From Pseudofrankia sp. DC12 (GTDB lineage: Bacteria > Actinomycetota > Actinomycetes > Frankiales > Frankiaceae), in NCBI RefSeq assembly GCF_000966285.1, contig NZ_KQ031391.1, positions 4,294,540 to 4,358,539 on the forward strand: a DNA stretch of 64,000 nucleotides, in the 5' to 3' direction. The position numbers and the translations under genes are program-made. The notes under the pieces are model-generated. The model was not told the DNA's origin and searched no databases. It was given only the letters and a program-made list of their open reading frames with translations. Positions 57,687 to 64,000 of the stretch are shown in pieces; the first letter of the stretch is position 1; each line of letters opens with the position of its first letter.

Positions 57687-58068
57687 TCCACCGGTCCGGT
57701 CAGGGGACCACGGTGTCACCACGGCGCCCGAGGGTCGCGCCACGGATTCGCCCTTGACGAAGTGGGCGCGTAGACTCCACAGGCGGTGGTCTCTCGCGTC
57801 CGCCGTATCTGTGCACCGGGGGCAGACAGGGGGGCGACCCTCTGGCCCATCGGGTTCCAGCTCTGGACCGGTTTTGCCGGTCCGTGGTGGATAGCGGACA
57901 GATCTCGATCGTTCAGTCATCGGCGACTGGCTGTGCTGGGCGTTCCTGAGGGGCGCGGCTGTCTGGGCCACCGGGGTAGGCCACCGTGGCCGCCGGCTTC
58001 CCGACGGCCCGGATGTCGCTTCTGAGGCAACCGCCTCAAGAGTCGCACACGTCAGGACAGTGGAGGAC
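57687..58068 (+). other. Intergenic region map-infA
   Basis: This is 382 bp without a supported gene. TAGACT at 57771-57776 resembles a -10 box and TTGACG lies at 57754-57759, but the 11-nt spacing is too short for a normal promoter, so the start of the infA transcript is uncertain. A partial GC-rich repeat (GGGGGGCGACCCTCTGG) occurs at about 57830. Confidence 0.4.
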
Positions 58069-58290
58069 ATGCCGAAGAAGGACGGGGCAATCGAGATCGA
58101 GGGCCGGGTCGTCGAGCCACTCCCGAACGCGATGTTTCGGGTGGAGCTGCAGAACGGTCACCGCGTTCTCGCCCACATCAGCGGCAAGATGCGCCAGCAC
58201 TACATCCGGATTCTTCCGGAGGACCGGGTGGTGGTCGAACTGTCGCCCTACGACCTGTCCCGGGGACGCATCGTCTACCGCTACAAGTAG
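58069..58290 (+). CDS. infA: Translation initiation factor IF-1
   Basis: From the ATG at 58069 the product is 73 residues, equal to other actinobacterial IF-1 proteins: [40 protein letters not shown] and [15 protein letters not shown] form the OB-fold. A GTG at 58060 would add three residues and leaves GGAGG too close to the ATG, so the start is slightly uncertain. IF-1 blocks the A site during initiation. Confidence 0.97.
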   Translation: MPKKDGAIEIEGRVVEPLPNAMFRVELQNGHRVLAHISGKMRQHYIRILPEDRVVVELSPYDLSRGRIVYRYK

Positions 58291-58350
58291 GTCGATGAGC
58301 GAGGTGTGGTCGCGAAACGCGCTCCCCACCTCGACCTACTCGATGTCTGC

Positions 58351-58402
58351 CCAGGGGAGCGATCCCCTGGAACCCCTGCTGTCGAGCTACGCTCGACCGG
58401 GG
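58351..58402. repeat. GC-rich intergenic repeat in the infA-rpmJ gap
   Basis: CCAGGGGAGCGATCCCCTGG is a perfect 20-bp palindrome at 58351-58370, followed by AACCCCTGCT and a second hairpin GTCGAGCTACGCTCGAC (58381-58397). Same layout as the copy at 19111. The remainder of the 279-bp gap shows nothing else. Confidence 0.6.
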
Positions 58403-58569
58403 GGTCAGCTGTTCAGGTGCTTCCCGAACCAGATCTGCTGAAATGGATCTCGGGAGCCCGAAAGCCAGGAGTCCCGCGGTCGGGCCTAGCTCGTCCGGGG
58501 CGTTCCAGGTTCCCTTGTTAACTGACCCAAAGCGCGGCCCGCGGCTGCGCGCAGGAGGTAACGGCAGCC

Positions 58570-58683
58570 GTGAAGGTCAAGCCGAGCGTCAAGAAGATCT
58601 GTGACAAGTGCAAGGTGATCCGTCGGCACGGGCGTGTCATGGTCATCTGCGACAACCTTCGTCACAAGCAGCGCCAGGGCTGA
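58570..58683 (+). CDS. rpmJ: 50S ribosomal protein L36, zinc-binding type
   Basis: The 37-residue protein starts at a GTG behind [26 protein letters not shown], then [16 protein letters not shown]. Cys11, Cys14, Cys27 and His32 form the zinc site, so this is the zinc-dependent L36. It stabilises the 23S rRNA core. It is the smallest gene in the window. Confidence 0.97.
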   Translation: MKVKPSVKKICDKCKVIRRHGRVMVICDNLRHKQRQG

Positions 58684-59096
58684 GTCCGGGCACCGGAGGT
58701 TGCTCGCCGCCCGCGGTCAGCCTCCCGCCGGGTCACCCTGGAAATGTTCGTCGTGTCGGGCCGGCTGGGACAGCGGTCTCAGCCGGTGAGCTGGGGCCGA
58801 CGGACAGGGGAGTATTCTGATTCCCGCATGGTGTGCCCGAAGCTCGTCGGCGGAGTTCGCTCCGGCCTGGCAGCTCACAAGGGCGCGGCAATCCGTGAGG
58901 TTAGGCAACTCATGAGGTTCCGCGGCTGGCGGGACGCAGCAGTACATCAAGCGTCGTCAGGGCGCGGTGGGGCCGTACGCGTTGGGTGCGGCAGCCCGTG
59001 TCACAACCCCCGGTCGGAGGCCGGGGCCTCGTCGGTTTGGTTGACCGATGGGGACGGCGACGCCCGATACCTCCGAAGCAGGAAGGAACCACCTTC
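58684..59096 (+). other. Leader region before rpsM
   Basis: This is 413 bp without a supported gene. TATTCT at 58813-58818 is a possible -10 box lacking a -35. CCCCGGTCGGAGGCCGGGG (59008-59026) can form a small hairpin in the rpsM leader. The region may hold the promoter of the alpha operon. Confidence 0.4.
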
Positions 59097-59477
59097 ATGG
59101 CACGCCTTTCGGGCGTTGACCTTCCCCGTGAGAAGCGGGTCGAGATCGGCCTGACCTACATCTTCGGGATCGGCCGCACCCGCGCGAAGGAGACCCTGGC
59201 CGCGACCGGGGTCAACCCGGACACCCGGGTCCGTGACCTCAGCGAGGACGAGGTCATCAAGCTGCGTGAGTGGATCGACGGACACTACCGCGTCGAGGGC
59301 GACCTCCAGCGGGAGATCAAGCAGGACATCCGCCGCAAGATGGAGATCGGCTGCTACCAGGGTCTCCGTCACCGGCGCAACCTCCCCGTGCACGGTCAGC
59401 GGACGCACACCAACGCCCGCACCCGCAAGGGCCCGCGTCGCGCCATCGCCGGCAAGAAGAAGGCCGGCAAGAAGTAG
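59097..59477 (+). CDS. rpsM: 30S ribosomal protein S13
   Basis: The 126-residue protein starts at the ATG at 59097 behind GGAAGGAACC. It begins [20 protein letters not shown] and has [20 protein letters not shown] and [21 protein letters not shown]13 forms intersubunit bridges in the 30S head. First gene of the alpha operon. Confidence 0.98.
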   Translation: MARLSGVDLPREKRVEIGLTYIFGIGRTRAKETLAATGVNPDTRVRDLSEDEVIKLREWIDGHYRVEGDLQREIKQDIRRKMEIGCYQGLRHRRNLPVHGQRTHTNARTRKGPRRAIAGKKKAGKK

Positions 59478-59568
59478 TCACCGGTCACGCCGCCCCTGAT
59501 GACCAGGTCTCGGGGTGGCACCACCGGCCGTTGACCGACGACCTCGTAGACGGAGATCACGAAAGCAC

Positions 59569-59979
59569 ATGCCTCCCAAGACTCGTACGGGCGCCGCCGC
59601 CGTCAAGAAGGTGCGGCGCAAGGAAAAGAAGAACGTCGCCCATGGCCACGCGCACATCAAGAGCACCTTCAACAACACGATCGTCTCGATCACGGACCCG
59701 ACCGGGAACGTGATCTCGTGGGCGTCCGCCGGCCACGTGGGCTTCAAGGGCTCCCGTAAGTCGACGCCGTACGCCGCGCAGATGGCCGCTGAGAACGCCG
59801 CCCGCAAGGCGCAGGAGCACGGCATGCGCAAGGTGGACGTGTTCGTGAAGGGCCCAGGCTCCGGCCGGGAGACCGCGATCCGGTCGCTGCAGGCGGCTGG
59901 CCTCGAGGTCGGCACCATCCAGGACGTCACGCCCACCCCGCACAACGGCTGCCGGCCTCCCAAGCGGCGCCGGGTCTGA
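59569..59979 (+). CDS. rpsK: 30S ribosomal protein S11
   Basis: The 136-residue protein from the ATG at 59569 begins [20 protein letters not shown] and contains [20 protein letters not shown] and [17 protein letters not shown] at the end. S11 lines the mRNA exit region of the platform. The frame is open 54 nt further upstream, without family similarity. Confidence 0.98.
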   Translation: MPPKTRTGAAAVKKVRRKEKKNVAHGHAHIKSTFNNTIVSITDPTGNVISWASAGHVGFKGSRKSTPYAAQMAAENAARKAQEHGMRKVDVFVKGPGSGRETAIRSLQAAGLEVGTIQDVTPTPHNGCRPPKRRRV

Positions 59980-60010
59980 CCGGGTCAATCGGAGAAGGAA
60001 GAAGGACGAG

Positions 60011-60637
60011 ATGGCCCGTTACGTCGGCCCGGACTGCAAGCGTTGCCGCCGCGAGAAGACCAAGCTGTTCCTCAAGGGCAGCAAGTGCGAGTCGCCGAAG
60101 TGCCCGATCGAGATTCGGCCCTACCCGCCGGGCGAGCACGGCCGGGGTCGTACCAAGGACTCCGAGTACCTCCTGCAGAAGCGCGAGAAGCAGAAGTGCG
60201 CCCGGATCTACGGCGTGCTCGAGAAGCAGTTCCGCGGCTACTACGACGAGGCGAACCGCCGTTCCGGCAAGACCGGTGACGAGCTGCTGAAGATCCTCGA
60301 GTCGCGGCTCGACAACGTCGTCTACCGGGCCGGCTTCGCGCCGTCCCGCGACGCCGCCCGTCAGGCCGTCCGGCACGGTCACGTGCAGGTCAACGGCGGC
60401 AAGGTGGACATCCCGAGCTACCGGGTCAGCGAGAACGACATCGTCGAGATCGCGCCGAAGTCGCGGGAGCTCACCCCGTTCATCGTGGCGCGCGAGACCG
60501 CCGGCCAGCGCACCGTTCCGGCCTGGCTCGAGGTCATCTCCAGCCAGATGCGGATCCTGGTCCACTCGCTCCCGGCCCGCGGTGCCATCGACACCCAGGT
60601 CCAGGAGCAGCTGATCGTCGAGCTCTACTCCAAGTAA
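60011..60637 (+). CDS. rpsD: 30S ribosomal protein S4, zinc-type N-terminus
   Basis: The 208-residue protein begins ARYVGPDCKRCRREKTKLFL; Cys residues in CKRC, KCESPKC form a zinc site. The S4 RNA-binding domain (about 97-160) reads ESRLDNVVYRAGFAPSRDAA and RQAVRHGHVQVNGGKVDIPS. S4 is a primary 16S-binding protein and, in E. coli, the alpha operon repressor. A large perfect hairpin begins one base after the stop. Confidence 0.98.
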   Translation: MARYVGPDCKRCRREKTKLFLKGSKCESPKCPIEIRPYPPGEHGRGRTKDSEYLLQKREKQKCARIYGVLEKQFRGYYDEANRRSGKTGDELLKILESRLDNVVYRAGFAPSRDAARQAVRHGHVQVNGGKVDIPSYRVSENDIVEIAPKSRELTPFIVARETAGQRTVPAWLEVISSQMRILVHSLPARGAIDTQVQEQLIVELYSK

Positions 60638-60684
60638 GGTTTTCGGCTGGGCCGGGCGCGGAGCGCCCGGCCCAGCCGAAAACC
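60638..60684 (+). terminator. Nested perfect hairpin terminator after rpsD
   Basis: A 16-bp perfect outer stem (GGTTTTCGGCTGGGCC and its complement GGCCCAGCCGAAAACC) encloses the inner hairpin GGGCGCGGAGCGCCC, identical to that after rpoC. It suggests rpoA is transcribed at least partly from its own promoter in the 370 bp that follow. Confidence 0.85.
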
Positions 60685-60743
60685 GGCTCGGGCGCGGCGT
60701 CGGCTCGAAGGGCGCTTGCGCGCCCCTCGCCGCCTCTACCTGA

Positions 60744-60824
60744 CTCGGGCGCTGGGCGCCCGCCAACCCTGTATCAGGGCGGGCGTGGATGTCTGGGGTG
60801 GGCCGCAGTCCAGGGTCGGTACCT
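60744..60824. repeat. 80-bp post-terminator element, copy 2
   Basis: It begins CTCGGGCGCTGGGCGCCC and ends TCCAGGGTCGGTACCT, matching 38145-38226 with more divergence in between. No gene is supported between rpsD and rpoA (60638-61053). Confidence 0.75.
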
Positions 60825-61053
60825 TGGTCGGGCTCCAGCCGAAGCTCCCGAACGTGTGGTTTCGTCGTCCTTCGGCCGCCGGGTTTGTCCTGGTGGCCGA
60901 TGGTCGTCTCAACCCTGTTCCGCCGCGTTTGCAAGCGGGGCGCAGAATGGACTACGGCGAGTGGTGGACCGAAGCCGCTCGCCGTCGCCTCCCCCTGAGG
61001 GGGGCACTGCACGGCGTCATATGGCGGGCGTCGTGGTTGGAAGGAAGTAGCTC

Positions 61054-62106
61054 ATGCTTATTGCTCAGCGTCCTACGCTGGCCGAGGAGCCGATCGCCGA
61101 GTTCCGGTCGCGGTTCGTGATCGAGCCGCTGGAGCCTGGTTTCGGCTACACCCTGGGCAACTCGCTGCGCCGCACCCTGCTGTCGTCCATCCCCGGTGCC
61201 TCGGTGACGAGCATCCGGATCGACGGCGTGCTGCACGAGTTCTCCACGGTCCCCGGCGTCAAGGAAGACGTCACCGACCTGATCCTGAACCTCAAGGAGC
61301 TCGTCGTCAGCTCGGACAACGACGAGCCGACGGTGATGTACCTGCGCAAGCAGGGCCCCGGCGAGGTCACCGCGGCGGACATCGCTCCGCCGGCCGGTGT
61401 CGAGGTGCACAACCCCGAGCTGCACCTGGCCACTATCAACGACAAGGGCAAGCTCGAGATCGAGCTGACCGTCGAGCGTGGCCGTGGCTACGTCAGCGCG
61501 GCGCAGAACAAGCAGCCTGGCCAGGAGATCGGCCGTATCCCGATCGACTCGATCTACTCGCCTGTGCTGAAGGTCACGTACAAGGTCGAGGCGACCCGAG
61601 TCGAGCAGCGGACCGACTTCGACAAGCTGATCGTCGACGTCGAGACCAAGCCGTCGATCTCGCCGCGGGACGCGATGGCGAGCGCCGGCAAGACCCTGGT
61701 CGGCCTGTTCGGGCTGGCTCAGGAGCTCAACGCCGAGGCGGAGGGCGTCGACATCGGCCCGTCCGCGCAGGACGCGCAGCTGGCCGCGGACCTGGCCCTG
61801 CCGATCGAGGAGATGGACCTGACCGTCCGCTCCTACAACTGCCTCAAGCGCGAGGGCATCCACACGATCGGCGAGCTGGTCTCGCGCAGCGAGGCGGACC
61901 TGCTCGACATCCGCAACTTCGGCCAGAAGTCGATCGACGAGGTGAAGACCAAGCTGGGGGCCATGGGCCTGCAGCTCAAGGACAGCCCGCCCGGGTTCGA
62001 CCCGCGGCAGGCCGTCGACACCTACGGGACCGACACGTACAGCCCGCCGTTCTCCGCCGGTCACGACGACGACGGCACGGAGTACGTCGAGACTGAGCAG
62101 TACTGA
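61054..62106 (+). CDS. rpoA: DNA-directed RNA polymerase subunit alpha
   Basis: The 350-residue protein starts at an ATG behind GGAAGGAAG. The N-terminal assembly domain (1-230) includes [20 protein letters not shown] and [19 protein letters not shown]. The C-terminal domain (about 250-320) has [20 protein letters not shown] and [20 protein letters not shown], which bind UP elements and activators. Dimeric alpha nucleates the polymerase core. A short acidic tail ends the protein. Confidence 0.98.
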   Translation: MLIAQRPTLAEEPIAEFRSRFVIEPLEPGFGYTLGNSLRRTLLSSIPGASVTSIRIDGVLHEFSTVPGVKEDVTDLILNLKELVVSSDNDEPTVMYLRKQGPGEVTAADIAPPAGVEVHNPELHLATINDKGKLEIELTVERGRGYVSAAQNKQPGQEIGRIPIDSIYSPVLKVTYKVEATRVEQRTDFDKLIVDVETKPSISPRDAMASAGKTLVGLFGLAQELNAEAEGVDIGPSAQDAQLAADLALPIEEMDLTVRSYNCLKREGIHTIGELVSRSEADLLDIRNFGQKSIDEVKTKLGAMGLQLKDSPPGFDPRQAVDTYGTDTYSPPFSAGHDDDGTEYVETEQY

Positions 62107-62114
62107 GTTTCTTT

Positions 62115-62281
62115 GTTCGTGGCGTCCGGGCGCGGCCCTTCGGCCCCGACCTCCGCTAGCGCTCCGGTCGGGACCTCCGGGTCGCGCCCTCCGCCACGAA
62201 CGGGTCTTCGCTCCATCGGCTACGCCAGTGAGGCCACTCGCTTCGCCCGCGGCCTCCTGGCGTAGCCGATTCCGCGAAGAC
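62115..62281 (+). repeat. Two large tandem hairpins after rpoA
   Basis: Hairpin 1 (62115-62201): outer GTTCGTGGCG/CGCCACGAAC, middle GGGCGCG/CGCGCCC, inner CCCGACC/GGTCGGG. Hairpin 2 (62204-62281): outer GTCTTCGC/GCGAAGAC, middle 14-bp ATCGGCTACGCCAG with its exact complement, inner GAGGCC/GGCCTC. They may terminate or attenuate transcription into rplQ. The rest of the 483-bp gap (62282-62589) shows nothing else. Confidence 0.85.
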
Positions 62282-62589
62282 ACTGGGCCTGGCTTCGTCG
62301 AGACAGGTTCAATCGGTACCGGTTCAGCACAGGTTTCAACTGCACGGATTTGTTCGTAAGACCTGTTCGCAGGGATCCACGTTGGGTGGGGTTTCGGTTC
62401 CGACCGGGGACCGGTGCGCCGCCTGGCCTGGTCCTGACCTGGCCGGTAAGGCCTGGTCGGGGCCGTGTCGCGGGCTTGGCTCGCGGCCGTGGAGATGTCC
62501 GTCCCGGTCGGTGGTCGGCGGGTACGCGATAGCGCGTGTTCGGCGGCCTTCAGGGTGCTTCGCACCGCGAAAGGAACGAGGGAACTCAA

Positions 62590-63171
62590 ATGCCTACTCC
62601 ACGGAAGGGCGCCCGGCTCGGTGGCAGCCCGGCTCACCAGCGGCTGATTCTCGCGAACCTGGCGACCTCGCTGTTCGAGCACGGTGCGATCACCACGACC
62701 GAGACCAAGGCGAAGGCGCTGCGCCCGTACGCCGAGCGGCTGGTCACCTTCGCCAAGCGCGGTGACCTCCACGCGCGTCGCCAGGTGATGCGCGTCATCC
62801 GCGACAAGTCGGTCGTCCACGAGCTGTTCACCGAGATCGGCCCGCGCTACGAGAACCGCAACGGCGGCTACACCCGGATCACCAAGGTCGGGTTCCGCAA
62901 GGGCGACAACGCCCAGCTCGCGCGGATCGAGCTCGTCGAGGCCCTGACGGTCGGCCAGTCGGCCGTCGCCGAGGCCGAGCGTGCCCGTGGTACCCGCTTC
63001 GCCGAGCGCAAGGCGCCGACCGGCGCGACCGCCGAGGCCGCTGAGGACCTGGCGAAGGAGTCGCCGACCGCGGCGGCCGTCGCCCTCGAGGCCGAGGAGG
63101 CCACCGCGGCGGAGGCCACCGCGGCGGAGGCCACCGCGGCAGAGCCGGCCGACGGCGACACCGAAGCCTGA
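62590..63171 (+). CDS. rplQ: 50S ribosomal protein L17 with Ala/Glu-rich tail
   Basis: From the ATG at 62590 it is 193 residues. Residues 1-118 are standard L17: [40 protein letters not shown] and [22 protein letters not shown]-terminal extension of about 70 residues follows, with tandem [17 protein letters not shown]17 lies near the tunnel exit, so the tail would project from the ribosome surface. Bacterial L17 is usually 115-170 residues. Confidence 0.97.
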   Translation: MPTPRKGARLGGSPAHQRLILANLATSLFEHGAITTTETKAKALRPYAERLVTFAKRGDLHARRQVMRVIRDKSVVHELFTEIGPRYENRNGGYTRITKVGFRKGDNAQLARIELVEALTVGQSAVAEAERARGTRFAERKAPTGATAEAAEDLAKESPTAAAVALEAEEATAAEATAAEATAAEPADGDTEA

Positions 63172-63206
63172 CGTTCCTGGCCCGGCCCAACGGGCCGCCT
63201 GGAATC

Positions 63207-63239
63207 GGAGCCCGCCACCCGTGCAGGGAGGCGGGCTCC
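63207..63239 (+). terminator. Terminator after rplQ
   Basis: A 10-bp perfect stem (GGAGCCCGCC/GGCGGGCTCC) with a 13-nt loop, followed by TCGCCGTCT. It lies 35 nt after rplQ, so truA likely has its own promoter. Confidence 0.75.
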
Positions 63240-63433
63240 TCGCCGTCTGGCCGCCCCGCCGCCCGGCCACCCCACCGCTCCCGCGGCCCGACGACCTCGG
63301 GGCTGACATGGGGTGGCGAAGGTGCGATCGTGAGTGCGTCGCCAGCGGCCCGCGCCGGTCTGCCACGGCTCTTCCAGCACCCGAACCACCTGAACGGGCA
63401 GATCAGTTGATCGGCGCGAGCAGCGCGGGAAGC

Positions 63434-63457
63434 AAGGAGATAACAAAGGAGATAACA
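63434..63457 (+). promoter_or_regulatory. Duplicated ribosome-binding site before truA
   Basis: The 12-nt unit AAGGAGATAACA, which contains a Shine-Dalgarno sequence, is present twice in tandem. The second copy is correctly placed for the TTG start at 63464. Confidence 0.7.
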
Positions 63458-63463
63458 AGCGCC

Positions 63464-64000
63464 TTGACCAACTTCGGCGCCGACGGGCTCCAACGGCTCC
63501 GGATCGACCTCGCCTACGACGGGACGCCGTTCGCGGGCTGGGCCCGTCAGCCGGGTCAGCGGACCGTGCAGGGCGACGTGGAGGACGCCCTGATGCGGGT
63601 GGCGAGGCTGCCCGCCGTTCGGCTCACCGTGGCCGGCCGGACGGATGCGGGGGTGCACGCCGCCAGGCAGGTCGCGCACGTGGACATCCCCGACGAGGTC
63701 CCGCTGGGCGGTCTCGCCCGCCGGCTCAACGGCGTCCTCGACCGCGCGGTACGGGTGCTCGGGATCGGGCCGGCCCCGGTCGGGTTCGACGCCCGCTTCT
63801 CCGCGCTCTCCCGCCGGTACAACTACCGGATCAGCGATGCGCCCTACGGCGCCGATCCGCTGCGCCGTCATGACACGCTTGCCTGGCCGCGACCGCTGGA
63901 CGCGGGCGCCATGCGGCTGGCGGCGCTCGCGCTTCTCGGCGAGCATGACTTCGCCGCGTTCTGCCGGCGCCGGGAAGGCGCGACGACGATCCGCACGCTG
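63464..64000 (+). CDS. truA: tRNA pseudouridine synthase A, N-terminal part
   Basis: The gene runs off the window after 179 codons. It contains [20 protein letters not shown] near residue 11, the catalytic segment [11 protein letters not shown] (Asp near residue 57), [16 protein letters not shown] and [15 protein letters not shown]. TruA converts uridines 38-40 of the tRNA anticodon arm to pseudouridine. The TTG start at 63464 is supported by AAGGAG upstream. It follows rplQ, as in most bacteria of this group. Confidence 0.95.
   Translation, partial: MTNFGADGLQRLRIDLAYDGTPFAGWARQPGQRTVQGDVEDALMRVARLPAVRLTVAGRTDAGVHAARQVAHVDIPDEVPLGGLARRLNGVLDRAVRVLGIGPAPVGFDARFSALSRRYNYRISDAPYGADPLRRHDTLAWPRPLDAGAMRLAALALLGEHDFAAFCRRREGATTIRTL

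Noticed and set aside
57754-57776. TTGACG/TAGACT promoter before infA
   Set aside because: The 11-nt spacing is incompatible with a normal primary-sigma promoter; kept only as a note.

Overview
The window looks like a chromosomal segment of a high-GC filamentous actinobacterium, most probably a member of the Frankiaceae (Frankia, Parafrankia or Pseudofrankia). The grounds are the strong GC bias, frequent GTG and TTG starts, the order rpmG-had-trpT-secE-nusG-rplKA-rplJL-rpoBC-rpsLG-fusA-tuf-S10-spc-alpha, a KorAB pair, a DUF2520 protein and zinc-type ribosomal proteins. The family assignment is inference; the actinobacterial origin is secure.

Region 1 (1-11.6 kb) holds the end of nuoN, a trans-polyprenyl diphosphate synthase (together the end of a respiratory and quinone-related block), two long proline/serine-rich single-pass proteins of unknown function, the 2-oxoglutarate:ferredoxin oxidoreductase genes korAB, a DUF2520 Rossmann-fold protein, the membrane protease HtpX and a YajQ-family protein.

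Region 2 (11.7-13.8 kb) is a small accessory island at a tRNA-Tyr gene. The 3' part of the tRNA and its terminator are repeated 1.7 kb downstream. Between the copies lie a frameshifted, N-terminally truncated tyrosine integrase and one intact small gene with a weak resemblance to ADP-ribosyltransferase-fold proteins. The tail of a second integrase and a further short repeat point to serial integrations that later decayed.

Region 3 (13.9-18.8 kb) holds pyrE, a gamma-glutamylcyclotransferase-like protein, a NagD-type HAD phosphatase and a GH25 lysozyme-like protein with C-terminal LGFP-like repeats and a very long proline-rich N-terminal tail.

Region 4 (18.8 kb to the end) is the information-processing supercluster: tRNA-Thr, tRNA-Met, rpmG, a fused HadA-HadB dehydratase, an aminotransferase on the opposite strand, tRNA-Trp, secE, nusG, rplK, rplA, rplJ, rplL, rpoB, rpoC, a Mug-type DNA glycosylase on the opposite strand, rpsL, rpsG, fusA, tuf, the S10 operon (rpsJ to rpsQ), the spc operon (rplN to rplO), secY-adk-map-infA-rpmJ, rpsM-rpsK-rpsD-rpoA-rplQ and the start of truA. 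These genes build the ribosome, the core RNA polymerase and the Sec channel, and are coupled by short gaps and 1-4 nt overlaps. The unusual features lie between the genes: a decayed group IIC-like intron directly after the rplL terminator, a 9-bp minisatellite inside its reverse transcriptase, a dispersed palindromic repeat family, matching nested terminators plus an 80-bp element after both rpoC and rpsD, and two large tandem hairpins after rpoA.

All calls come from reading the sequence; no homology search or folding program was run.
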